A DNA stretch of 64,000 nt from Listeria ilorinensis (GTDB lineage Bacteria; Bacillota; Bacilli; Lactobacillales; Listeriaceae): positions 1 through 64,000 of the forward strand of contig NZ_CAJYCN010000005.1 in the NCBI RefSeq assembly GCF_913566895.1, read 5' to 3'. The position numbers were made by a program, and so were the translations under genes. Shown one piece after another: positions 17,041 through 26,377 of this stretch. Positions within the stretch are counted from its first letter, which is position 1. The number at the start of each line of letters is the position of its first letter. The notes below the pieces were generated by a model. It was not told the DNA's origin. It saw only the letters and a list, made by a program, of their open reading frames with translations, and ran no database searches.

Positions 17041-20031
17041 GTGAATAGGAAGGTAACAGTGACAATCAATGGCCAGCCGCATCAAGTTGAAGCAGGACAG
17101 CGGATACTTGACCATCTAAATGCGCAAGACATTGCTCATCCGCATATATGCTATAGCAAGCAAATGGGACCGATTCAGTCTTGCGATACTTGTATGTGTG
17201 AAGTGGATGGCGAATTGATGCGAGCTTGCAGTACAGAGGTTCAGGATGGGATGATTATTCAAACGAATTCTGAAAAGGCGACTGATGCTCAGCTTGAAGC
17301 AATGGATCGGATTTTAGAAAATCACCTGCTTTATTGTACAGTTTGTGATAATAATAATGGCAATTGCCGTGTACATAATACGACGGAAATGCTGGGCATT
17401 GAGGCACAGGAACGGCCATATCGAGAAAAAGGATATCTGAATGATTTTTCGCATCCATTTTACCGTTATGATCCAGATCAGTGTATTCTCTGTGGTCGCT
17501 GTGTGGAGGCTTGTCAAAGCGTACAGGTGAATGAGACATTATCGATTGACTGGGAAAGAGAACAACCGCGAGTCATTTGGGATGATGATAAGCCTGCCAA
17601 TTTATCAAGCTGTGTTTCTTGCGGTCTATGCTCAACGGTTTGTCCATGTAATGCCATGATGGAAAAATCGATGCTTGGTCAAGCTGGTTTTATGACAGGA
17701 CTAGACGAAGATGTACTAGAACCGATGATTGATATGGTGAAAAAAGTGGAACCAAACTACCAGACTGTTTTTGCTCTTTCCGAAATGGAAGCGGCGATGC
17801 GTGATACACGAATTAAAAAAACAAAGACGGTTTGCACATTTTGTGGTGTAGGCTGTTCTTTTGAAGTTTGGACGAAGGATCGGAAAATTTTAAAAGTCGA
17901 GCCAACGGGTGAAGGACCTGTAAATAAATTTGCAACATGTGTAAAAGGAAAATTTGGTTGGGACTTCGTGAACAGCAATAAGCGCCTCACGACTCCACTC
18001 ATCCGGGAAGGCGATGAATTTGTTCCGGCTTCTTGGGAAACAGCGCTTGAATTTGTAGCAGTGAAACTTCGTGAGATCCAGGATAAATATGGGAATGATG
18101 CACTTGGTTTTATCAGTTCCTCTAAGACAACCAATGAAGAAAATTATTTGATGCAGAAAATGGCGCGTCAGGTTTTTGAAACCAATAATATCGATAATTG
18201 TTCGAGGTATTGTCAAGCTCCGGCATCAGACGGATTGACGCGAACGGTCGGAATTGGTGCTGATTCGGGGACGGCAGATGATATCGAAACAGCTGGATTG
18301 GTGATTTTGGTGGGCTGTTCACCTGCTGATGGTCATCCTGTTTTAGCAAGCCGTATCAAACGGGCGCATAAATATGATGGACAAAAGCTGATCGTTTCTG
18401 ATTTGCGCAAACATGAAATGGCTGAACGGGCTGATCTGTTCATCCATCCGAAACAAGGCACCGACTTTGTCTGGCTGACAGCAGTGGCCAAGTATATCAT
18501 TGACCAAGGTTGGCACGACGAAGCTTTCATGGCAGATCGGACATTCAATCAAGCTGAATACTTAACGTTCTTGCAACCGTTCACCCTTGAATATGCAGAA
18601 CGTGAAACAGGTATCACTAGCGCAACGCTGAGAGAAATTGCACAAGCTATCCATGAAGCAGATGGCACCGCGATTTGCTGGGGAATGGGAGTTACACAAA
18701 ATATTGCTGGATCACATACTTCTTCGGCGATTGCGAATCTGCTCCTTGTCACCGGGAATTTTGGTCGTCACGGAGCAGGCGCTTATCCACTCCGAGGCCA
18801 TAATAATGTTCAAGGAGCCTGTGATATGGGGTCCTTGCCGAATGTCCTACCTGGGATTCAATCGCTTGCAGATGATGCTATTCGTGGCAAGTTTGAAGAG
18901 GCGTATGGTGTACCGATTTCAAGTAAGCCAGGACTTAAAAATAATGAAATGCTTGATGCTATTGAACGAGGAGATCTGCATGCCATGTATCTGGTCGGGG
19001 AAGAAATGGCTTGGGTGGATTCCAATGTGAATCATGTTCAGGAAGCACTTGCCAAATTGGATTTCTTTGTCGTGCAAGATGTCTTCTTATCCAAAACAGC
19101 ACAGTTTGCAGATGTGGTTTTTCCAGCTGCTCCGTCCCTTGAAAAAGAAGGAACCTTTACCAATACTGAACGTCGAATTCAGCGCTTATATGAAGTGATG
19201 CCGCCTTTAGGGGATACCAAACCGGACTGGTGGATCATTACGGCACTTGCTAAGAAATTAGGTTTTGACTGGGGTTATACGCATCCAAGCCAAATTATGG
19301 ACGAGATTGCCTCCTTGGCACCATTTTTCAGCGGAGTAAGCTATGACCGAATGCAAGGTTTTGATAGCTTAGTCTGGCCAGTTGATCCAACGGGAAAAGA
19401 TATGCCGCTCCTTTACGAAGAACGCTTCAATTTTTCGGATGGACTGGCAAGATTTTCAACATTGCCTTATATTCCGCCGATTGAATTTCCAGAAGCGTTT
19501 GATTTGCAGCTCAATAATGGTCGTCTACTTGAGCAATTCCATGAAGGCAATTTAACCGATAAGTCGAAAGGACTGGACTATAAATTGCCGGAAGTGTTTG
19601 TCGAGGTATCGCCAGAACTTGCCAAAGAACGCGAGATTGAAAGCGGTTCGCTTGTTAGACTCAGCTCGCCATATGGCCGAATTAAATTGCGTGCTGTCGT
19701 TACAGATCGAATGAAAGGGCATGAAGTTTATGTGCCCATGCATTCTGTCAGTAGCGAGACGGCTGTGAATCTGCTTACTTCAAGCGCTGGTGATGTTAGA
19801 ACCAAGACGCCCGCCTATAAGCAAACCAAAGTTGCCTTGCAAGTACTGGAGAAAAAAGGCAAAAATCCACTACCTGATCATAACCCGCGCAACCGTAGAC
19901 GTTATCCGCAACATGGTGTAGAAGTTGAACGGAAATGGGCACGTGCTGATTATCAGCCAATTTCAAAAGTAAACTGCGCATGCGGTGGAAATTGCAGATG
20001 CAAAGAGAAAAGGAGTGAGCAAAATGGCTGA
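17041..20031 (+). CDS. fdhA: Formate dehydrogenase alpha subunit (molybdopterin, Fe-S)
   Basis: A 996-residue protein with GTG at 17041 after AAAGGAGG. Domains in order: N-terminal 2Fe-2S ferredoxin-like domain; a Cys-rich stretch (LLYCTVCDNNNGNC); two 4Fe-4S clusters (CILCGRCVEAC, CVSCGLCSTVC); the Mo-bis-MGD catalytic domain, starting with its own cluster motif CTFCGVGCSF; and the C-terminal cofactor-binding domain. The active-site position is Cys391 in NCSRYCQAP, so no selenocysteine is used. The C-terminus has a Cys-rich tail (CACGGNCRCKE), unusual enough to note. It oxidises formate to CO2, probably in the cytoplasm since no signal peptide is seen. It resembles B. subtilis YrhE and the L. 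monocytogenes gene at this location, and is co-transcribed with a DUF1641 protein. Confidence 0.93.
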   Translation: MNRKVTVTINGQPHQVEAGQRILDHLNAQDIAHPHICYSKQMGPIQSCDTCMCEVDGELMRACSTEVQDGMIIQTNSEKATDAQLEAMDRILENHLLYCTVCDNNNGNCRVHNTTEMLGIEAQERPYREKGYLNDFSHPFYRYDPDQCILCGRCVEACQSVQVNETLSIDWEREQPRVIWDDDKPANLSSCVSCGLCSTVCPCNAMMEKSMLGQAGFMTGLDEDVLEPMIDMVKKVEPNYQTVFALSEMEAAMRDTRIKKTKTVCTFCGVGCSFEVWTKDRKILKVEPTGEGPVNKFATCVKGKFGWDFVNSNKRLTTPLIREGDEFVPASWETALEFVAVKLREIQDKYGNDALGFISSSKTTNEENYLMQKMARQVFETNNIDNCSRYCQAPASDGLTRTVGIGADSGTADDIETAGLVILVGCSPADGHPVLASRIKRAHKYDGQKLIVSDLRKHEMAERADLFIHPKQGTDFVWLTAVAKYIIDQGWHDEAFMADRTFNQAEYLTFLQPFTLEYAERETGITSATLREIAQAIHEADGTAICWGMGVTQNIAGSHTSSAIANLLLVTGNFGRHGAGAYPLRGHNNVQGACDMGSLPNVLPGIQSLADDAIRGKFEEAYGVPISSKPGLKNNEMLDAIERGDLHAMYLVGEEMAWVDSNVNHVQEALAKLDFFVVQDVFLSKTAQFADVVFPAAPSLEKEGTFTNTERRIQRLYEVMPPLGDTKPDWWIITALAKKLGFDWGYTHPSQIMDEIASLAPFFSGVSYDRMQGFDSLVWPVDPTGKDMPLLYEERFNFSDGLARFSTLPYIPPIEFPEAFDLQLNNGRLLEQFHEGNLTDKSKGLDYKLPEVFVEVSPELAKEREIESGSLVRLSSPYGRIKLRAVVTDRMKGHEVYVPMHSVSSETAVNLLTSSAGDVRTKTPAYKQTKVALQVLEKKGKNPLPDHNPRNRRRYPQHGVEVERKWARADYQPISKVNCACGGNCRCKEKRSEQNG

Positions 20032-20500
20032 ACCAATTTCGAAGATCCGTGAAACAAGTCCAACACCTGAAGAACAACAGGACCAAAACCTACAAGAATT
20101 GAAAAATGAACTGGCGAAAGAAGAATCTGGTTTCAAAGAAATGATTGAATTTGTTCGGCTACTGAATGAATCTGGCGCTTTGGAAGCAGTAAACAGTGCT
20201 GTGAAAGCCAAAGAAGAGATTGCTAAAACTTTTTTGAATGAATGGAGAAAAGAGCCGACTACGAATGCCATCAATAATCTGATGCTTACAAGCCAGCTTC
20301 TAACAGAAACAAAACCTGAACAAACAGCCGCGCTTATCAAAAAAATGAAAGAAACTGCTAAACAAGCAAAAGAAAGTGCAAAAGAGGAAGAGATACTTGG
20401 TTTATTTGGTTTGATGAAAGCTTTAAAAGACCCAGATGTTAACCGAGCCCTACGCTATGGGATCACCTTTTTAAAAGGGATGGGTGAAAATTTAAAATAA
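20024..20500 (+). CDS. DUF1641 protein, formate dehydrogenase accessory (YrhD-like)
   Basis: A 158-residue protein. The start ATG 20024 follows AGGAGTG and overlaps the fdhA stop by 8 bp. It is rich in helix-forming charged residues (EEQQDQNLQELKNELAKEE). The middle, SGALEAVNSAVKAKEEI, and the C-terminal GLFGLMKALKDPDVNRALRYG are typical of DUF1641. B. subtilis pairs yrhD with the formate dehydrogenase gene yrhE in the same way, so a role in assembly or activity of that enzyme is inferred. The biochemical role is unknown. Confidence 0.82.
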   Translation: MAEPISKIRETSPTPEEQQDQNLQELKNELAKEESGFKEMIEFVRLLNESGALEAVNSAVKAKEEIAKTFLNEWRKEPTTNAINNLMLTSQLLTETKPEQTAALIKKMKETAKQAKESAKEEEILGLFGLMKALKDPDVNRALRYGITFLKGMGENLK

Positions 20501-20503
20501 AAT

Positions 20504-20539
20504 AAAAGCCGGGTCTGCAAGCTAGCAGACTCGGCTTTT
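20504..20539 (+). terminator. Terminator after the DUF1641 gene
   Basis: AAAAGCCGGGTCTGC (from 20504) pairs with GCAGACTCGGCTTTT (ending 20538) around a 6-nt loop. It lies between fdhA-DUF1641 and fdhD, so fdhD may depend on read-through or its own promoter. Confidence 0.88.
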
Positions 20540-20558
20540 CGAAAATGAGGTGTTAAGA

Positions 20559-21350
20559 TTGAAAACTAAAAAGCAACTTCCGATCACATTTTATCAAAAT
20601 GGGGAGAGTGGCATAAAAGCAGAACCGGTAGCCGTCGAATATCCACTGACAATCTATCTGAACGGTGCCGAACTTGTGACGATCGTCTGTTCACCCAATT
20701 ATTTGGAAGACTTGGTTGTAGGCTTTCTGACTTCGGAGGGAATCGTTCGCAGCCCGGCTGATATTGAACAAATCGAACTCATTGAGTCGACCGGACATGC
20801 CCAAGTTACAGCCAGTTTCGTAAACCAATTCAATGCCAAATATCGCGCCAAACGCTATATTACCAGCTGCTGCGGAAAATCACGCGAGAATTTTTATTTT
20901 CAATCTGATGCCTCATTGCTTGAAACCCACAATGATACAACCATTCAACTATCGCCGGATGCCATTTTCCGATTGATGGATACTTTTGAAGCCTCTTCTG
21001 AAACTTTTCAAGAAACCGGCGGCGTCCATAATGCCGCGCTTTGCAGTGCAGAACAGCTACTTGTCAGTCGAATGGATATTGGCCGACACAATGCCCTTGA
21101 TAAAATTTACGGCTATTCACTTGTTCACCAACTGGCAGTAGAGGATAAAGTGATTGCCTTCAGCGGTAGGATATCCTCTGAAATCCTCGTTAAAACGGCT
21201 AAGATCGGTTGTGGCATCCTATTATCACGCTCGGCACCGACAGAACTGGCTATTAAAATGGCGGAGGAACTCAACCTGACGACTGTAGGCTTCATTCGTC
21301 AAAACCGCTTTAATGTTTATTCAGGTGCTGAACGAATCATGCTAAAATAG
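20559..21350 (+). CDS. fdhD: FdhD sulfurtransferase for formate dehydrogenase
   Basis: About 263 residues. A GTG at 20550 is part of the ribosome site GAGGTG, so TTG 20559 (MKTKKQLPITFYQ) is taken as the start. The FdhD signature is present: LTSEGIVRSPADIEQ, the ITSCCGKSR loop with the cysteines that carry persulfide, GGVHNAALC, and DIGRHNALDKIYGY. FdhD moves sulfur from a cysteine desulfurase to the Mo-bis-MGD cofactor before it is inserted into formate dehydrogenase, which fits its place next to fdhA. Confidence 0.93.
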   Translation: MKTKKQLPITFYQNGESGIKAEPVAVEYPLTIYLNGAELVTIVCSPNYLEDLVVGFLTSEGIVRSPADIEQIELIESTGHAQVTASFVNQFNAKYRAKRYITSCCGKSRENFYFQSDASLLETHNDTTIQLSPDAIFRLMDTFEASSETFQETGGVHNAALCSAEQLLVSRMDIGRHNALDKIYGYSLVHQLAVEDKVIAFSGRISSEILVKTAKIGCGILLSRSAPTELAIKMAEELNLTTVGFIRQNRFNVYSGAERIMLK

Positions 21351-21464
21351 CCACTCATGATGAGGATCTTCGTAAATCTCTTTTCGTGAATACGTATTGT
21401 AAAGAATGGCAGAACTGGCTCCAACAATTACCACACAAAGACTGACTAAAAGTTTATTACGCAC
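21342..21464 (-). CDS. 40-residue single-span membrane protein
   Basis: On the minus strand a GTG at 21464, 8 nt after the ribosome site AAAGGA, opens a 40-codon frame ending TAG at 21342. The peptide starts MRNKLLVSLCVVIVGASSA, one clear N-terminal membrane span with a short positive start, then a polar tail rich in charged residues and His (YEDPHHEWLF). Its end overlaps the fdhD stop by 9 bp in convergent orientation. I do not recognise the family. The good ribosome site and the signal-like N-terminus support it as a real gene. Confidence 0.6.
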   Translation of the reverse strand: MRNKLLVSLCVVIVGASSAILYNTYSRKEIYEDPHHEWLF

Positions 21465-21542
21465 AGGTATCAATCCTTTCTAGTGAATTGTTTTTATCAT
21501 AACGAATAAATATGACAGAACAATGACTGATTTGAAAAGAAT

Positions 21543-22418
21543 TTAAGAGGCAACCTGCAAATCAAGACTGTCGACCTGCTGTGAGTGAATGAAAAAGCGT
21601 TCCACTAAATCTGTCATTTCCGGCAGATTAGGCAGATTGCCATGATCCGCATCCGGACTGGTAAGAATGATTTCCTGATAATCTTTTACCTGCTGGTCAA
21701 AAATCAACCGAGAACTAAGCGCACTTTCAAGCGGCACGATCCCGTCTGTTTCCGTATCTTCAAGATTGCTTGCAACAGATAGAACTTCAATCGAGTGTGG
21801 GATCTGATTTTTTTTGCTGAGGAGCGTATCAAGCATGTCAGAATGTTCCTCCGTATCCTCTGCTGATACAGGCTCTGCATTTTGTTTCATGTCAAGGTCA
21901 TTGAACGGGGCACCGAGTACGATCAAACGACGGATGTCTGGAAGATCTGCTTTGCTTTCCGTAGTTTCCAAATAATCAACTAGCGCCAGTCCGCCGTTTG
22001 AGTAGCCGAGTGCATCCATCTTCTTAAAGTGATAAAGTTGTTTTAATTCTTTTAAAGCTATTGTGAGCCCACTTGCCCATTCACTTGGTTCAGCCTCATT
22101 TTCCTCAAAGGCGATCGTAATAAAAGGGTGCTGAGCAGTTCCATCCAAGCTGCCACTAAACTCCAGCGACTGGTCATGATTGACGGTAACAGCTAATTCG
22201 CCGCTGATTTCGCCGCGACTGAGAAGTGTTTCACGCATTTCATCAAATGTATAAAGGTCTCCACCTGTACCGTGAATGGCAATGATCGGAATTTGTGTAC
22301 TTAAGTCAGTCGCCACTGGTTTTTTGACGGGTTTTTCTTGGTTAAAATAAAACACACACCCAATCAAACTGACCAAAACGACAAAGACCATAAGTAGCGC
22401 AAGCAAACGTTTCGACAT
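21543..22418 (-). CDS. DUF915-type alpha/beta hydrolase, membrane-anchored or secreted
   Basis: About 291 residues from ATG 22418, behind AGGAGGG; an upstream in-frame TTG or ATG would lack a ribosome site. The N-terminus MSKRLLALLMVFVVLVSLIG is a membrane anchor or uncleaved signal. The hydrolase core has the oxyanion region IPIIAIHGTGGD, the nucleophile elbow GYSNGG with Ser, and a late DADHG that likely supplies the catalytic acid/His. DUF915 proteins are surface alpha/beta hydrolases of Gram-positives with poorly known substrates. The 40-residue gene downstream on the same strand may be co-transcribed. Confidence 0.82.
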   Translation of the reverse strand: MSKRLLALLMVFVVLVSLIGCVFYFNQEKPVKKPVATDLSTQIPIIAIHGTGGDLYTFDEMRETLLSRGEISGELAVTVNHDQSLEFSGSLDGTAQHPFITIAFEENEAEPSEWASGLTIALKELKQLYHFKKMDALGYSNGGLALVDYLETTESKADLPDIRRLIVLGAPFNDLDMKQNAEPVSAEDTEEHSDMLDTLLSKKNQIPHSIEVLSVASNLEDTETDGIVPLESALSSRLIFDQQVKDYQEIILTSPDADHGNLPNLPEMTDLVERFFIHSQQVDSLDLQVAS

Positions 22419-22520
22419 GTGAACCCTCCTAATTTTATGAAAACAGCTGCGTGACAACAACTGTAAACTTCGCTATAATGCCACTATACACTATTTGCAA
22501 AGCGGAAGGGAACGGTTCAT

Positions 22521-23345
22521 ATGATAGAAAAACAAATTGATACGATTGTAACAGATATGGATGGGACTTTATTATTGAAAAAAGGTGACGCGATCCATCC
22601 GCTTAATCAAGAAGTACTCTCGGAATGGCAGGAATCAGGAAAAAAATTATTTCTAGCAACTGGCCGTCTAGATTTAGCCATCTTGCCGTTCATTCATGCC
22701 TTGAAAATCAAATTGCCCGTCATTTCCTGCAATGGCGGTTTAGTCCGTGATTTTGAAACAGGCGAGATCCTTTATAAAAGTGACATTGAGTTGAAAAAAA
22801 TTGCAGAGCTTTTGGCCCTTTTAGCACCACTCGAAGTGGATTATCATATTTACACGACTAAGCGTATTCTGGGGCCATCCTATACAGGGAAAATTGCTTT
22901 TTTTACAGAACAAAATAAGCAATTGCCTGAAAATGAACAAGTTCCGCTGACAGTGACTCAAGATCCGCTTGCAATATTAGATGAAGGTGAATTTCCGCTC
23001 AAACTTCTTATCGTGGAAGGAGATAAAGCAAAACAGCAGCAAATCAAAGAACTATTAGCGGATAGCGGCATGTCCGTGCTTTCTTCGGCAGCCAACTTGA
23101 TTGATATTATGAATGAGGGGATCGACAAAGCGAAAGGCCTGCGCTTTTTGGCGGAAAAGGGCTATTTAGATCTTTCGCATACGCTTGCATTTGGCGATAA
23201 TGAAAATGATGCGGGTATGATTGAACTGGCGGCAATCGGCGTGGCAATGGAGAATGGAATTGCTCAAGCGAAAGAAAAAGCTGATTTTATTGGCTTATCG
23301 AATGAAGAAGGTGGAGTAGGCCGCTTTATTTTAGACCAACTCTAA
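22521..23345 (+). CDS. HAD-superfamily (Cof-type) phosphatase
   Basis: A 274-residue protein with ATG at 22521 behind AAGGGAACGG. HAD motif I is DMDGTLL, motif II is FLATGR, and motif III/IV is LAFGDNENDAGMIELAAIGVAM. The mid-protein cap is of the C2B type seen in Cof/YidA-like sugar-phosphate and flavin-phosphate phosphatases. The substrate cannot be told. It is divergent from the DUF915 gene, with 102 bp between their starts. Confidence 0.88.
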   Translation: MIEKQIDTIVTDMDGTLLLKKGDAIHPLNQEVLSEWQESGKKLFLATGRLDLAILPFIHALKIKLPVISCNGGLVRDFETGEILYKSDIELKKIAELLALLAPLEVDYHIYTTKRILGPSYTGKIAFFTEQNKQLPENEQVPLTVTQDPLAILDEGEFPLKLLIVEGDKAKQQQIKELLADSGMSVLSSAANLIDIMNEGIDKAKGLRFLAEKGYLDLSHTLAFGDNENDAGMIELAAIGVAMENGIAQAKEKADFIGLSNEEGGVGRFILDQL

Positions 23346-23411
23346 GCTATTCTTTTTGCTTTTCTAGTTCACGTGGTATGATGGATATATCAAGTGAAGG
23401 AGCTGGTGCAG

Positions 23412-23687
23412 ATGGAAGAAAAATTTGATTTAGGTCATTGTGTCAAAAAAGCATTTGTCGTTGTGGCAGGAGTAAGCCTTGTTTTTATTGGAATCATGGC
23501 ATTCCTGACCTTAATTGGCGTCATCATCGCGATTCCACTTCTGAAAAAAGGCAGCAGATATTTACTTGCAGCAAATGACTCCACTGATAATCATTTTGCA
23601 AATGGCGGCAAGTTAAAACTCAAATGCGGCAACAAAAATATGAAATTGAAGTTTGACGAAGCAGAATTATTAGACGAAAAAAGCTGA
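23412..23687 (+). CDS. Small membrane protein of unknown function
   Basis: A 91-residue protein from ATG 23412, preceded by GAAGGAG at 8-10 nt. A short polar N-terminus (MEEKFDLGHCVKKA) is followed by a long hydrophobic stretch, residues ~15-45, that could make one or two spans (VVVAGVSLVFIGIMAFLTLI, then GVIIAIPLL). The C-terminus is charged and soluble. I do not recognise the family. It follows the HAD gene by ~65 bp and may share its transcript; a terminator lies just downstream. Confidence 0.72.
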   Translation: MEEKFDLGHCVKKAFVVVAGVSLVFIGIMAFLTLIGVIIAIPLLKKGSRYLLAANDSTDNHFANGGKLKLKCGNKNMKLKFDEAELLDEKS

Positions 23688-23731
23688 AAAAACTGTTCTT
23701 TTTAATAGGTGAGAGAAATTTAAAAAGCATG

Positions 23732-23770
23732 AAAAGGCTATTTCCTGGATTCTAGGAGATAGCCTTTTTT
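23732..23770 (+). terminator. Terminator before the InlJ-like gene
   Basis: AAAAGGCTATTTCCT (23732-23746) pairs with AGGAGATAGCCTTTTT around an 8-nt loop, followed by T-rich sequence. Confidence 0.85.
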
Positions 23771-23890
23771 ATAGTGGAATAAAAGTCACAAAGTCTACAA
23801 AAATACATACGTTTTCATTCCTTGAAAAGTAATGTGCTTATTTGTAAAAAAGTATACACTTTATAAACGAACACATAAGGAGTGTTTTTT

Positions 23891-26155
23891 GTGAAAATAA
23901 TAAAAAGTACGATGATCATTTTGCTTACCACTTCTTTGATCGTAAGCCCTACAACTGCGTTTGCAGAACCCTCTCAGGAAGAAGTGTTGACGGAAGAAAA
24001 ACAATTGGATAGTAATAAGAAGATGATAACCACAAGCTCCACTTCTGAGCAGGAAACTCATTCAGCTGTCACTCAATCTACAGAAGCTACCTATAATGAC
24101 TGGTTTCCGGATGACCAACTTGCAGCTATTATTGCGAAGTCACAAGCTCATCTACCTACAGATGTAGTAACTGAAAGTCAGTTGGCTGGAATTACAAGTA
24201 TTAGTTGTGTAGACGGAAATGTCTCAGATTTATCAGGGATTGAAAATTTACCTAACTTAACAAGTTTGTACTGTGCAAGAAATAATCTTACTACGATTGA
24301 CACTAGCCATAATCCAAAATTAACAGATATTGAGTGCTCAGATAATCAACTGACCTCCATTAATGTAAGTCAAAATACCAATCTAACGAAGCTTGACTGT
24401 AGTGGAAATGAGTTAACAACGATAGATGTCGATCAAAATCCTGAATTAACCTCTTTTGACTGTGGGGATAACCAACTATCAAACATAGACGTAAGTCAAA
24501 ATCTAAAACTAACTACACTTAATGTTTGCAGTAATGAGCTTACTTCAATAGATATTAGCCAAAATTCAAAGTTAACCTCTGTGTATTGTAACAACAATCT
24601 TTTATCTGCCTTGGATGTGAGCTGTAATCCCGCATTGACACTGATTGATTGTGAGTTTAATCAGTTGTCATCCATAGATACTAGTAAAAATCTAGCATTA
24701 GCTACATTTCAATGTGATGCGAACCAGCTGTCTGCGCTTGATATCAGTCATAACACTAATTTAAAAAAATTACAGGTAGCTAATAATCAATTAACCACGT
24801 TGGATTGTAGTTCAAATAAGTATTTACAAACACTTTGGATAAGCAATAACCAATTAACGACGATCAATTTTTCCAATAATAAAAATTTGATAGAACTCAG
24901 ATGCAGTAATAATCACATCCAAGATTTCACTACCGTTCCCGATACGATCAAAACATTTGATGGCTCCCATCAATCGATTACTCTACCGGCAGAGACTCTT
25001 TCGATAGCAGAATTTACATTACCTGTAAGTGAAAATCTAAAGGATATTTATGGAAAACCGATGGCGATAAGTTTTGACTCAACGCAGCAATATTATTATC
25101 CGACTTTTGATTCAAGTACAGGTGTGATTTCTTGGAGAAATCTTCATGATACAGGCACACTTTCGTATACGTATAGTGGTCCCAAAAGTACGAGTGGTAC
25201 CTTTTATATTCCATATTCAATGGTGTCCATACATCTTTCATGTGTGGACAAAATAACCTATAATATGACGGATGATATTTCAGAGCAAGAATTTCTACAG
25301 GATATTCAAGCAGAAACGGAAGAAGAAAACACGTTAACAAGTGATTTTGAGACGGCAGTAGACTTTTCAACGCCACAAGATTATCAAGTGACAGTAACAG
25401 CGACAGATCCAACAAGCAAGGCCTCCGTTGATAAAAACGTTACTGTCCAGATCGTCAGTCAAGCACCGGAGATTCAAGCTGATAAGGAGACCAGTTATGC
25501 GGCAGGAGAAAAAGTTACAGAAGCAGAATTCTTGGAACAAATCCATGCGAAAACAGATGACGGAACAAAGGTTACATCAGACTTTGAAGACAAAGTAGAC
25601 ATGTCGAAACCGGACGATTATCGCGTAACACTACATGCAGAAAATCAATATGGTCAAGCAGCAGATCCTGTAGAAGTAATAGTTCATGTGACCAGTCAAG
25701 CCCCAGAGATTCAAGCTGATACAGAGATCAGTTATATTGAAGGGGAAGCTATTTCAGAAGCAGAATTCTTAGAACAAATCCATGCGAAAACAGATGATGG
25801 AACAGAGGTTACATCAGACTTTGTCGAAGTAGTGGATTTCTCCAAATCGGGAAATTATCGGGTAACATTGAACGCCGAGAATCAGTATGAGCAAAAGGCT
25901 GAACCAATAAAAGTGGACGTTCATGTTACAACAAAAGCTGGTTCGCCTGACCCCGATACGCCCTCCTCCAAGGAATCTGATCGAGCGAGAGCTGCTGCTT
26001 CCACTGTTTCTCCTGATCTAAAAGTTACTGATCCTCAATCAATTGATGCAGAAAAAACATTGCCTAAAACAGGGGATGATGGAATCTACGGCTGGATCAT
26101 ATTGGGAAGTTTACTAACATTAAGTAGTTTTTATATGCTAAGAAGAAAGAAGTAG
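23891..26155 (+). CDS. InlJ-like LPXTG internalin with cysteine-ladder leucine-rich repeats
   Basis: A 754-residue protein; GTG 23891 lies 7 nt after AAGGAG. Residues 1-25 form a signal peptide (cut after AFA). Residues ~123-346 hold about eleven 21-residue LRRs of the form LTxLxCxxNQLTxIDVSQNxx. Cysteine sits at position 6 in eight of them, the ladder known from InlJ. Next comes an InlJ-type inter-repeat region (ITLPAETLSIAEFTLPVS). Three ~78-residue repeats (APEIQADxEISYxxGE... TDDGTxVTSDF) resemble LapB/Listeria Ig-like wall repeats. LPKTG is at 724-728, followed by a membrane span and RRKK. In L. monocytogenes InlJ is an adhesin expressed in the host. Here adhesion is inferred only from the fold. 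Confidence 0.92.
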   Translation: MKIIKSTMIILLTTSLIVSPTTAFAEPSQEEVLTEEKQLDSNKKMITTSSTSEQETHSAVTQSTEATYNDWFPDDQLAAIIAKSQAHLPTDVVTESQLAGITSISCVDGNVSDLSGIENLPNLTSLYCARNNLTTIDTSHNPKLTDIECSDNQLTSINVSQNTNLTKLDCSGNELTTIDVDQNPELTSFDCGDNQLSNIDVSQNLKLTTLNVCSNELTSIDISQNSKLTSVYCNNNLLSALDVSCNPALTLIDCEFNQLSSIDTSKNLALATFQCDANQLSALDISHNTNLKKLQVANNQLTTLDCSSNKYLQTLWISNNQLTTINFSNNKNLIELRCSNNHIQDFTTVPDTIKTFDGSHQSITLPAETLSIAEFTLPVSENLKDIYGKPMAISFDSTQQYYYPTFDSSTGVISWRNLHDTGTLSYTYSGPKSTSGTFYIPYSMVSIHLSCVDKITYNMTDDISEQEFLQDIQAETEEENTLTSDFETAVDFSTPQDYQVTVTATDPTSKASVDKNVTVQIVSQAPEIQADKETSYAAGEKVTEAEFLEQIHAKTDDGTKVTSDFEDKVDMSKPDDYRVTLHAENQYGQAADPVEVIVHVTSQAPEIQADTEISYIEGEAISEAEFLEQIHAKTDDGTEVTSDFVEVVDFSKSGNYRVTLNAENQYEQKAEPIKVDVHVTTKAGSPDPDTPSSKESDRARAAASTVSPDLKVTDPQSIDAEKTLPKTGDDGIYGWIILGSLLTLSSFYMLRRKK

Positions 26156-26254
26156 TTATTTTTCAAAAGTAGGCAGTAAACTCTTTGGAGATATTAGCAA
26201 GAAGTAATAGCTATATCAAATTTGTAGAAAAACAGTTCCTTCTGTATGCAAATA

Positions 26255-26327
26255 AAAAGAAGAAGCTATGATCAAGCAAAATCCATTTAGAAAAATGGCT
26301 CTAATCCTTGATTATGGCTTCTTTTTG
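26255..26327 (+). terminator. Two-stem hairpin terminator after the InlJ-like gene
   Basis: The outer arms AGAAGCTATGATCAAG (26261-26276) and CTTGATTATGGCTTCT (26307-26322) pair with a few mismatches. An inner stem CCATTT (26283) / AAAATGG (26292) matches that of the element at 5511-5584. A-rich and T-rich flanks make it suitable for both strands; the minus-strand regulator gene ends ~50 bp away. Confidence 0.8.
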
Positions 26328-26377
26328 TTTTTGATTAACTTATTGAACAAGATTAGCTTTTTACAAAACTATAAATA

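Noticed and set aside
16721..17065. 114-codon minus-strand frame over the fdhA promoter region
   Set aside because: It overlaps a terminator, a promoter and the starts or ends of two real genes, and its composition is not protein-like.
18199..18216. Possible selenocysteine in formate dehydrogenase
   Set aside because: The active-site codon is TGT (Cys391); there is no in-frame TGA.
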